From: JANWXD01 sp037446115
Lineage (GTDB): Bacteria > Acidobacteriota > Terriglobia > Bryobacterales > Bryobacteraceae
DNA: 64,000 nt
Direction: 5' to 3'
NCBI GenBank assembly: GCA_037446115.1
Contig: JBBIJF010000006.1
Location: 110,481 to 174,480, forward strand
Each line of letters starts with the position of its first letter. Position 1 is the first letter of the stretch. The notes beneath the pieces were generated by a model, which did no database searches, was not told where the DNA came from, and saw only the letters and a program-made list of their open reading frames with translations. The position numbers and the translations under genes are program-made. Shown one piece after another: positions 1 through 6,905 of the stretch.

Positions 1-2
1 AC

Positions 3-98
3 TCGGCGGCCGGCGTCAATTACGGCGCCTCCTCGCCTCGCAAGGACGGAGCCGCCGTTCCGGAGCCCGATCCCTATTTCGAAACGGGAGCACAGTAA
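3..98 (+). CDS. C-terminal end of a probable gamma-glutamyltransferase (5' partial)
   Basis: An open frame enters from the left edge and ends at TAA 96-98, giving 31 codons. The tail contains YGASSPRKDGAAVPEP, which resembles the 'SDPR-x-DGAA' end of the small subunit of gamma-glutamyltransferases (periplasmic Ntn hydrolases that transfer or hydrolyse gamma-glutamyl groups of glutathione). Only the tail is visible, so the catalytic Thr cannot be checked and the family call rests on that short motif. It lies five bases upstream of the AhpD-like gene on the same strand. If the call is right, glutathione/thiol chemistry would link the two, but this is inference. Confidence 0.45.
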   Translation, partial: SAAGVNYGASSPRKDGAAVPEPDPYFETGAQ

Positions 99-103
99 GT
101 GTC

Positions 104-700
104 ATGTACTTGAAGAGCATCGAGGGCCGGCGCGCTGAGGGAGCATACGGGCGGCTCATCGAGGCGCTCGAGCGAGAAGGAACCGAGGTGGCCGAAATCC
201 TCCGGCTGTTCGCCTTCAAACCGGAGGCCGGCGCGCATCTTGAGCGGTTCACCCAGGCGGTGATGCGCGGACCCTCGCCGCTCAGCCCGGGATGGCGAGA
301 GCTGATCGCCGCCTTTACTTCGAAGCGGAACCACTGTCCGTTTTGAACGGAGAGCCACGCCGCCGGTGCGGCGGCCCTGCTCGGCGACGAGACCTTAGTG
401 CGTGCGGTGCTGGAGGACTACCGCACGGCGCCCATCCGAGATGCCGACAAAGCTCTGCTCGCCTTCATCGAGAAGGTCAACGGGGATGCACGCTCCATCG
501 GCCCGCAGGATATCGAGACCCTTCACCAGGCGGGCTGGACCGACGAAGCGATCTTCGACGCCGTGACGGTGTGCGCGCTGTTCAACTTTTACAACCGGTG
601 GGTGGACGCGACAGGGGTCAAGGAGATGTCGCCGGAAGGGCACCGCGCCTCGGGAACCCGGATCGCGCGCCGCGGCTATCGAATCACAACCAACGAATAA
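104..700 (+). CDS. AhpD-like / carboxymuconolactone decarboxylase family protein with in-frame TGA (candidate selenoprotein, CxxU)
   Basis: The frame starting ATG 104 reads 80 codons to C-P-F, meets TGA at 344-346, then continues in the same frame through T-E-S-H-A-A to TAA at 698-700. The whole is 198 codons plus stop if TGA is read through, the normal length for a peroxidase-related AhpD-fold protein. AhpD-fold proteins use a redox CxxC followed by xxSH. Here residues 78-85 read C-P-F-(TGA)-T-E-S-H, so the stop sits exactly at the second, reactive cysteine. The coding pattern after the stop is intact: no frameshift, no further stop, and helices typical of the family. A hairpin suitable as a bacterial SECIS begins a few bases after the TGA (352-382). 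AhpD-like selenoproteins are a described family; read-through here is inferred. The alternative is a nonsense mutation (TGC or TGT to TGA). The genes selA, selB, selC and selD are not in this window. Confidence 0.8.
352..382 (+). promoter_or_regulatory. Candidate bacterial SECIS hairpin downstream of TGA 344-346
   Basis: Read as RNA, 352-355 (GAGC) pairs with 379-382 (GCUC). A 3x3 internal loop follows (356-358 / 376-378). Then 359-364 (GCCGCC) pairs perfectly with 370-375 (GGCGGC) around a five-base loop, 365-369 (GGUGC). The loop Gs lie about 19-20 bases after the UGA, within the short distance used by bacterial SelB-dependent SECIS elements. The GGU in the loop matches the apical GGU of the E. 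coli fdhF element. GC-rich alanine codons can form such a hairpin by chance, so the structure is supportive only. Confidence 0.6.
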
Positions 701-788
701 GATCTTGCGCCCCGGGGCCGGATTCGGGGAGAATCAGGGGTGCGACGGCCACCGCAGAGGCCTGTGCGAGGTCGTCGGGAGGTGTTAC

Positions 789-2150
789 ATGAACCGCAGG
801 GTATTCTTGGCCGCCGGGCTTTGCCTGGCGGCGGTCGTCACCGCCGGGCTGCGGGCGCAGGCGGCACAACCCAAGCCGATCCGGATCGCCTTCAAGGAAT
901 TCAAGCTCAAGAATGGCTTGCGCGTCATCCTTGCCGAAGACCATGCCGCACCGACGTATTCGATTTGTGTGACGTACAACGTCGGTTCCCGCGATGAGCG
1001 GCCCGGCCGTACGGGTTTTGCCCACCTGTTCGAACACATGATGTTCCAGGGCTCGGAGAATGTGGGCAAGGGGGAGCACTTCATTCTGATCGAGAACAAC
1101 GGCGGCGGAATGAACGGCACAACCAACGCGGACCGGACGAACTATTTCGAAACACTCCCGGCAAACCAGCTCGACCTCGGTCTGTTCCTCGAGGCGGATC
1201 GTATGCGTTCGCTGGTGATCAATCAGGCCAACCTGGACAACCAGCGCCACGCGGTCCAGGAGGAGCGCCGGCTGCGCGTGGACAACCAGCCCTACGGCAA
1301 GACGTTTGAAGCGATTCTGGAGACGGTCTACGACAATTTCGCTTACAAGCACTCGACCATCGGATCCATGGAGGATTTAAACGCCGCCACGCTCGAAGAT
1401 GTAGCCCAGTTTTTCAAGACCTACTACGCTCCGAACAACGCCGTCCTGACGCTGGTGGGGGATTTCAAAACCGAAGAGGCTCTGGCGAAGATCCGGAAGT
1501 ACTTCGAGGGGATCCCTTCGCAGCCGCCGCCGCGGGAGCCGGACATGGCCGAACCGGAGCAGAAAGGCGAACGGCGTAAGAGGCTGGAGGACGCCTTCGC
1601 CCGCACGCCGCGTCTCGACATCGTCTACAAGATTCCGCCCGGGAATACGCCGGACTGGTACGCCATGGACGTGCTCGGCGATGTCCTGTTGGGGGGACAG
1701 TCCTCGCGCCTCTATCAAAAACTGGTGAAGGAGCGGCAGGTGGCTGTGGCGGTTTTCGGGGGTGCGCAACAGCGCCGCGGACCGTCGTTGTGGTCGGTGA
1801 CGGTCATGGCGCGGCCGGGTACCAACCTCGAGGAGATCGAGAAACTGGTGTACGAAGAGATCGAGCGCACCAAGAAGGAACCGGTGGCGGACTGGGAACT
1901 CGAAAAGGTGCGGATGCAACTGCGGCGGCAGCGGGCCCAGTCTTTACGCAGCACTCTTTCCCGCGCCATTCTGCTGGGGCAATATGCCGTGTACTACAAC
2001 GACCCAGGCTTGATCAACACCATCGAGGAAAAGGTGAACCGAATCACCAAGAGCGATCTCCAACGGGTTGCCCAGACGTATCTCAAAGACACGAACCGGA
2101 CCGTGGTGATCACAGTACCGAAGGCAGCCGCGGCTGCGACCGCACCGTAA
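789..2150 (+). CDS. M16 family zinc metallopeptidase, catalytic subunit
   Basis: A 453-residue secreted M16B-type peptidase. Residues 1-27 form a signal peptide (MNRR, hydrophobic core, AQA). The inverted zinc motif H79-L-F-E82-H83 is intact, and the third ligand is expected at about E159 in QEERRL. The C-terminal half has the usual second M16 domain (LLGGQSSRLYQKLVKE). The ATG at 789 is preferred over an upstream in-frame start because GGGAGG sits at the right distance before it and the signal peptide begins there. The next gene, 16 bases downstream, is the zinc-less partner, so the two products probably assemble as a periplasmic heterodimer degrading oligopeptides. Substrate unknown. Confidence 0.93.
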   Translation: MNRRVFLAAGLCLAAVVTAGLRAQAAQPKPIRIAFKEFKLKNGLRVILAEDHAAPTYSICVTYNVGSRDERPGRTGFAHLFEHMMFQGSENVGKGEHFILIENNGGGMNGTTNADRTNYFETLPANQLDLGLFLEADRMRSLVINQANLDNQRHAVQEERRLRVDNQPYGKTFEAILETVYDNFAYKHSTIGSMEDLNAATLEDVAQFFKTYYAPNNAVLTLVGDFKTEEALAKIRKYFEGIPSQPPPREPDMAEPEQKGERRKRLEDAFARTPRLDIVYKIPPGNTPDWYAMDVLGDVLLGGQSSRLYQKLVKERQVAVAVFGGAQQRRGPSLWSVTVMARPGTNLEEIEKLVYEEIERTKKEPVADWELEKVRMQLRRQRAQSLRSTLSRAILLGQYAVYYNDPGLINTIEEKVNRITKSDLQRVAQTYLKDTNRTVVITVPKAAAAATAP

Positions 2151-2166
2151 AAGGGGGAAATGCGCC

Positions 2167-3624
2167 ATGAGACGCGCTTACCTGTTGTTCCTTGCCGTCA
2201 CGCTCGGCTTCTCGCAGGTGCCGGGGCCGGAGACTAAGGCGGTCCCGGTCAGCAAGATTGAACGGAAAAACCGCGCGCCGGTTTCCAAAGAGATCCTGCG
2301 CGTGAAATTGCCCCGGCCGGTGGAAGCCAAGCTCGACAACGGCCTCACCGTGCTGATCATGGAGGATCACCGTTTCCCAACCGTAACGCTGCAGTTGCTG
2401 ATCAGCGGCGCGGGCGGACTCTACGATCCGAAGGATATGCCGGGACTGGCCAGCCTGACGGCGGAGATGCTGCGGGAAGGAACGAAAACGCGCACGAGCC
2501 GCCAGATCGCCGAAGAAATCGAGCGGATGGGAGCGGGTCTGGGGGCCTCGGCGGGCTTCGGCTCCCCGGAGGCTGTCGTATCGGCTTCGGGCCTGAGCGA
2601 TAACTTCGAAGAATGGTTCGCGCTGTTCACCGATGTGCTGCTCAACCCTTCGTTTCCGGCCGAGGAACTCAAAAATCTTAAGGAACGGCGTAAGGTTCAG
2701 CTTCGCCAGCAGCGCGCTTCGCCGGGATTTCTGGCTCAGGAACGCTTTAACCGCGCCGTCTACGGAGACCATCCCGCGGCGGTGATCTCGCCTACGGTGC
2801 AGTCGCTTGAGGCGGTGAAGCCGGAGGATCTTGCAGCGTGGCACCGGGCGCGCTACGCGCCGCAGAACGCGATCCTGGGCATCGCGGGCGACGTCCGAGC
2901 CTCCGAACTGATCCCCAGGCTGAACCGATGGCTGGCGGCCTGGAAGAAAACCGAGCTTCAAGAGACACTGCCGCCTCATCCCAAACCAGCAGCCGCAAAA
3001 CGAATCTACCTGGTTAACCGGCCCAATTCGGTTCAGACAACGGTGGCGATGGGGAACATCGCTATTGACCGCCGCAGTCCGGACTATATTCCCATGGTCG
3101 TGATGAACCGGATCGTGGGGGGCGGACCTGCCGCACGGCTGTTCCTGAACCTGCGAGAAGAAAAAGGATACACCTACGGCGTCTACAGCTTTTTCAGCGC
3201 GGGAAAGTACCCCGGCCCGTGGCGCGCCGGCGGCGACATGCGCACCGAGGTCACCGACGGCGCCATGACGGAGTTCCTCCGGGAGATTCGCCGGATTCGG
3301 GAAGAGCCGGTGCCCGAGGCGGAACTGGAGGAAGCCAAGCGTGCGGTGGTGGCGGCCTTTGCGCTGTCGCTGGAGCGGCCTGAGGAGGTGCTGAGCTACG
3401 CCATCACGCGGAAGCTGTACGGGTTTCCCGAGGACTACTGGGACACGTACCCGGCCAAAATCATGGCGGTGACGGCGGCCGACGTCCAGGCGGTGGCGCG
3501 CAAGTACCTCGTTCCGGAGACGCTGCAGATCGTGGCGGTCGGTGATGGAGCGAAGATCCGGAGCGTGCTGGAAAAGTACGGTCCCGTGGAGGTGTACGAT
3601 ACGGAAGGGCGGCCTGCAGGCTGA
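2167..3624 (+). CDS. M16 family peptidase, non-catalytic partner subunit
   Basis: A 485-residue secreted M16-fold protein with a signal peptide at residues 1-16. At the position of the zinc motif it reads A-S-L-T-A-E instead of HxxEH, so it cannot bind the catalytic zinc. It keeps the C-terminal GGGPAARLF...EEKGYTYGVYS segment (around residues 318-343) that carries the Arg/Tyr pair used to hold substrate in M16B partners. Catalytic plus R/Y subunits encoded side by side are the standard M16B arrangement. The ATG follows an AAAGGGGGAAATG ribosome site. Confidence 0.92.
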   Translation: MRRAYLLFLAVTLGFSQVPGPETKAVPVSKIERKNRAPVSKEILRVKLPRPVEAKLDNGLTVLIMEDHRFPTVTLQLLISGAGGLYDPKDMPGLASLTAEMLREGTKTRTSRQIAEEIERMGAGLGASAGFGSPEAVVSASGLSDNFEEWFALFTDVLLNPSFPAEELKNLKERRKVQLRQQRASPGFLAQERFNRAVYGDHPAAVISPTVQSLEAVKPEDLAAWHRARYAPQNAILGIAGDVRASELIPRLNRWLAAWKKTELQETLPPHPKPAAAKRIYLVNRPNSVQTTVAMGNIAIDRRSPDYIPMVVMNRIVGGGPAARLFLNLREEKGYTYGVYSFFSAGKYPGPWRAGGDMRTEVTDGAMTEFLREIRRIREEPVPEAELEEAKRAVVAAFALSLERPEEVLSYAITRKLYGFPEDYWDTYPAKIMAVTAADVQAVARKYLVPETLQIVAVGDGAKIRSVLEKYGPVEVYDTEGRPAG

Positions 3625-3656
3625 GGGGCGGTGCTTGCCCGCAGGAGCGGCACGCC

Positions 3657-3713
3657 CGACGTGGCGGTGGGAGCTGCAACGCTGCGCGGGGCTCCCACGT
3701 CGTTCTCGTTTTT
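3657..3713 (+). terminator. Probable intrinsic terminator after the M16 gene pair
   Basis: TGGGAGC (3668-3674) pairs with GCTCCCA (3691-3697), extended by CGACG (3657-3661) with CGTCG (3698-3702). The T-rich stretch TTCTCGTTTTT (3703-3713) follows. It lies between the M16 genes and the next ORF and would separate the two units. Confidence 0.6.
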
Positions 3714-3739
3714 CGGAATTCTCAACACGGAGCTGAGAT

Positions 3740-4588
3740 ATGAAAACCGACAACCGCATTTCTCGACGATCCTTTCTTACGGTCACGGCCGCAGGGCCGC
3801 TGGCTTTCGCTGCTCAGGGTTACAAGAAGATTCCGATCGGCCTGGAGCTGTACTCCGTGCGGCAGGATCTGGCCAAGGACCTGCCCGCCACCGTGCGCGC
3901 GGTTGCCAAGATGGGCTACGAAGGGGTGGAGTTCTTCGCTCCTTACTTCCAGTGGACGCCGGACTATGCAAAGGAGGTACGGAAGCTGCTCGACGATCTG
4001 GGCATCCGCTGCTATTCCACGCACAACAGCCCCCGCGCCTTTGAGGGTGACGGCGTGGATCGCGCGATCGAGCTGAACACGATTCTGGGCAGCGGCTACG
4101 TCATCATGGCCAGTGCAGGGAAGGTGGAAAACCTGGACGGCTGGAAGAAAGTGGCCGAACGGCTCAACCAAGCGGCCGAGAAAATGAAGCGCGCGGGATT
4201 GCGCGCCGGCTTCCACAACCACCAGGTCGAGTTCCGGCCCCTCGAAGGGGTCCGCCCCATGGAAGTGCTGGCGCAGCACACCGGGCGGGACATCACGCTC
4301 CAGCTGGATGTGGGCACCTGCCTGGAAGCTGGCGCCGATCCTGTGAAATGGATCGAGCAGAACCCGGGGCGCATTACTTCCATCCACTGCAAAGACTGGT
4401 CGCCGGACCCCAATAAGGGATATCGCGTACTGTTCGGCGAGGGAGCGGCGCCCTGGAAGCAGATCTTCGAAGCGGCGGAGCGCGTGGGCGGCGTTCAATA
4501 CTATCTCATCGAACAGGAGGGGAGCACGTATCCGCCGCTGGAAACAGTGGAACGCTGTCTGACGGCGATCCGCAAGATGCGCGCCTGA
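3740..4588 (+). CDS. Tat-exported sugar phosphate isomerase/epimerase-like TIM-barrel protein
   Basis: A 282-residue xylose-isomerase-like TIM barrel of the IolE/hydroxypyruvate-isomerase type. Residues 7-26 form a Tat signal (SRRSFL followed by a hydrophobic stretch and AFAA), so the folded protein is probably exported. Recognisable pieces are LELYSVR, the metal-ligand region GFHNHQVEF (about residue 155), LQLDVGTCLEAG (about 191), SIHCKDW (about 214) and the C-terminal YLIEQEG. Such proteins act on sugars, inositols or ketoses; the substrate cannot be read from sequence. No co-directional partner is tightly linked except the DCC gene 12 bases downstream. Confidence 0.85.
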   Translation: MKTDNRISRRSFLTVTAAGPLAFAAQGYKKIPIGLELYSVRQDLAKDLPATVRAVAKMGYEGVEFFAPYFQWTPDYAKEVRKLLDDLGIRCYSTHNSPRAFEGDGVDRAIELNTILGSGYVIMASAGKVENLDGWKKVAERLNQAAEKMKRAGLRAGFHNHQVEFRPLEGVRPMEVLAQHTGRDITLQLDVGTCLEAGADPVKWIEQNPGRITSIHCKDWSPDPNKGYRVLFGEGAAPWKQIFEAAERVGGVQYYLIEQEGSTYPPLETVERCLTAIRKMRA

Positions 4589-4600
4589 AACGCGGAGGCC

Positions 4601-4999
4601 GTGGAACGCCTGTTTTACGACGGCAGCTGCGGCCTGTGCCACTGGCTGGTGCGGTTCACGGCCTGGCGGGACAAGCGGGCCCGCTTTCGCTTCGCGCCGC
4701 TTGGCGGCAAGACGTTTGGGGAGTCCTTTTCGCCCCGCGAAGCCGCGCGTTTACCCGACAGCCTGGTCGTCCAAACAGAGAGCGGCGACGTCTACGTGCG
4801 GTCCGACGCGGTCGTCTACGTTTTGCGCCGCCTGGGGGGCTTTTGGGGATTCGCCGCAGTTCTGCTAGGCCGGATCCCGCGGGCGTGGCGCGACCGGGCG
4901 TATGATCGGATCGCCCGAATCCGGAAACGCCTGTTTCGGCCACCGGCGAATCTTTGCCCGAGGCTCCCCCCGCAACTTCGCGACCGTTTCGAGCAATAG
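4601..4999 (+). CDS. DCC family thiol-disulfide oxidoreductase-like protein (DUF393, YuxK type)
   Basis: 132 residues starting at GTG 4601, 12 bases after the preceding gene and preceded by GCGGAGG. The family motif D7-G-S-C10-G-L-C13-H is at the N terminus. The middle carries the RFAPLGG and SLVVQ...SDAVVYVLRRLGG segments typical of DUF393. These small proteins have a thioredoxin-like CxxC and are assumed to have redox or electron-transfer roles, but no precise function is established. About 200 AT-richer bases follow before the next gene. Confidence 0.85.
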   Translation: MERLFYDGSCGLCHWLVRFTAWRDKRARFRFAPLGGKTFGESFSPREAARLPDSLVVQTESGDVYVRSDAVVYVLRRLGGFWGFAAVLLGRIPRAWRDRAYDRIARIRKRLFRPPANLCPRLPPQLRDRFEQ

Positions 5000-5149
5000 A
5001 CTCCAGAAATTTCTTGTGCGAGGCGAAAACCTGCCTTTGTAACATTCCGCTTCCGAGCTATTAAGATTTCCTCTTTTACTGCAGTTATCAAAAATCCCCG
5101 AATCTGCGAGTCACTCGCCACTAAATCGCATTCAGAACGAAAATAATCC

Positions 5150-5178
5150 TTGCAACTTGTGATATCTCTAGTTAACAT
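5150..5178 (+). promoter_or_regulatory. Putative sigma-70-type promoter for the 5199 gene
   Basis: TTGCAA (5150-5155), a 17-base spacer and TAACAT (5173-5178) lie in the unusually AT-rich 5000-5198 gap. The same TTGCAA -35 form recurs with a 17-base spacer before the RRM gene (46114). Confidence 0.4.
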
Positions 5179-5198
5179 TGGAGCCAAGGAGGGCGAAC

Positions 5199-6026
5199 AT
5201 GAGAATCGTCCATTTTGCGGCCGTGGTGTCTCTATGGACGCTGCCCGCAGCCGGGCAACTTCAGTTGCTACGACCCCCTCTTCCGCCAAATGCCGCCTGG
5301 GTGAAGGTCAACAACGGCGATGTCGAGATCATCTTCCCTGCGAGGTTGGGCGGCGGGGTGGTTGCGATCCCGGACGGACTGCGCGGAACCTACGTGCGCG
5401 CGTTCGATCCGGGAGGCCTCACCTTCAGCATCGAGCTGCTGGCGCTCTACTTGCCGTCGTTCCAACTGCCGAACGGCCAGATCACCGGGCCCATCACGAT
5501 CAGGACCTTTCCCGGCGACTTCCACCCCGCCTCGGTCGCCAGGTTCGGCGTCCCGAACCGCGGCGACGTTCTCCGCAGCAGGCGGGTGCTGGAAGAGACG
5601 TTGGGGCTCGAGGTCTATTTCCCGCTGCTCAGTGATCTTGGCGAACCACCTCTGGCGGTGCTACTCGGCAAGCGGGAGGAGGGTTACGACGAGTTTTCCG
5701 GGGGCTCCGTGAGCTGGCGGGCCCGGGGCGTCGTGACCTCGGGAATGTTCGAGGGTACCCAGATTTCTGCACGGGGCTCCTGCAAATCCTCCGACTACCG
5801 GTTTGCCATATGCAAGCCGCAGCGAATCTCAACGGGATTCGGAACGGTCGTGACAAAATGCGGCGTAGCCCCCGCCGCCACGGCGACGTGCACGGTATCC
5901 AATCTGGCAGGCGCGGGCGGCGTTCTGGTTCACTGTAACGCCAAGGGCGTGGCTACGGTGACGATCACGTTTCTCGATGCGGCCTTACAGGAGCGCGTCG
6001 TGACGCGTTCGGTTCATTGCGAGTGA
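5199..6026 (+). CDS. Secreted protein of unknown function
   Basis: 275 residues; I do not recognise the family. The ATG at 5199 is chosen because AAGGAGG sits at ideal distance and it opens a signal peptide (MRIVHFAAVVSLWTLPAAG). The N-terminal half (residues about 35-130) is rich in alternating hydrophobic/beta residues. The C-terminal part, after about residue 190, holds five cysteines (AICKP, VTKCG, ATCTV, HCNAKG, VHCE) and reads like an Ig-like beta domain stabilised by disulfides, with GVATVTITF near the end. It stands alone with its own likely promoter. Probably a cell-surface or exported protein. Confidence 0.7.
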   Translation: MRIVHFAAVVSLWTLPAAGQLQLLRPPLPPNAAWVKVNNGDVEIIFPARLGGGVVAIPDGLRGTYVRAFDPGGLTFSIELLALYLPSFQLPNGQITGPITIRTFPGDFHPASVARFGVPNRGDVLRSRRVLEETLGLEVYFPLLSDLGEPPLAVLLGKREEGYDEFSGGSVSWRARGVVTSGMFEGTQISARGSCKSSDYRFAICKPQRISTGFGTVVTKCGVAPAATATCTVSNLAGAGGVLVHCNAKGVATVTITFLDAALQERVVTRSVHCE

Positions 6027-6089
6027 ATCCGCTGGCAGGCGAGCTTTGCAGGAGCCGGAGACGCCCGGGTTACCGGCGTGCCGAAAAGC

Positions 6090-6164
<75 letters not shown>

Positions 6165-6235
6165 AGCCTGAGGAATGCCTCCACTACGGAAGATAGCGCG
6201 CAGGGCCGCGCAAAGTCAACGCGAGCCCGGCGGCG

Positions 6236-6889
6236 TCACTGCTCGGTCCAGCCCTCCTCCAGGAGGCGGGCGTATTCGGCGGACGCGTAAAGTTCGAAGT
6301 GAAAATTCGCGCCCGGGAGCCGGGGAAAATCCACCGCTTCCAGCCGGCAGCGGTAAAGGGCATCTGCGAATCGGTAATGGTGGAAGATGAAGTTTTCGGA
6401 AAGCACGGCCGGCGCCGGCGGGTCCTGAAACAGCGCGTTGAGGCCAAAGGCGCGGCGAAAGATGGCGCGGTGTTCAAGGACGCCCCAGTCCTCCAGTTTG
6501 CGGCGCACTCCCGCCGGCGGGTCATCCACGACGAGCACGGCGAAGCTCTCCTCGCGCAGGCCCCACGCAGACAGCTCCCGGTCGCGCTGCGCCACCTCCA
6601 CACACTGACCCGTCCAGCGCGCCAGATCTTTACCCAAATAGCACAGCATCTTGATCTCGTAATAGCGCCCCCGGACGACCCGGCGACGGAGTTCTTCAAA
6701 CGACAGACCCTCGTCGTTGTCGAACAGACCCTGGAGGATCAGGCTGCAGCGCGCCGAATCCGCCACCAGTTCCGGACCGGCGGCATCGCTGAACGGGTGC
6801 AAGATGAGCGGAGGGAGTTCCCAGCGCCCCTCCGGGGGAATCTGGCTTCGAGGCTGCATCGCCCAAGGAGTAATCGTCGCAGCCCGCAC
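6236..6889 (-). CDS. Conserved hypothetical protein
   Basis: 217 residues from GTG 6889, or 207 from ATG 6859; neither has a strong ribosome site. I do not recognise the family. It is a soluble, mixed-charge protein without signal peptide or membrane segments. Notable stretches are RYYEIKMLCYLGKDLARW and LEDWGVLEHRAIFRRAFGL. It lies 16 bases downstream of the M28 peptidase gene and closes the five-gene minus-strand run starting near 11814, so it is probably co-transcribed with it. Confidence 0.65.
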   Translation of the reverse strand: MRAATITPWAMQPRSQIPPEGRWELPPLILHPFSDAAGPELVADSARCSLILQGLFDNDEGLSFEELRRRVVRGRYYEIKMLCYLGKDLARWTGQCVEVAQRDRELSAWGLREESFAVLVVDDPPAGVRRKLEDWGVLEHRAIFRRAFGLNALFQDPPAPAVLSENFIFHHYRFADALYRCRLEAVDFPRLPGANFHFELYASAEYARLLEEGWTEQ

Positions 6890-6905
6890 CAGAGATTAGC
6901 TTGGC

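Noticed and set aside
292..792. 166-codon plus-strand ORF overlapping the AhpD-like gene
   Set aside because: Arginine-rich shadow in a different frame. The 104-700 frame shows family motifs on both sides of the TGA and the same frame, so a frameshift explanation for the TGA is also excluded.
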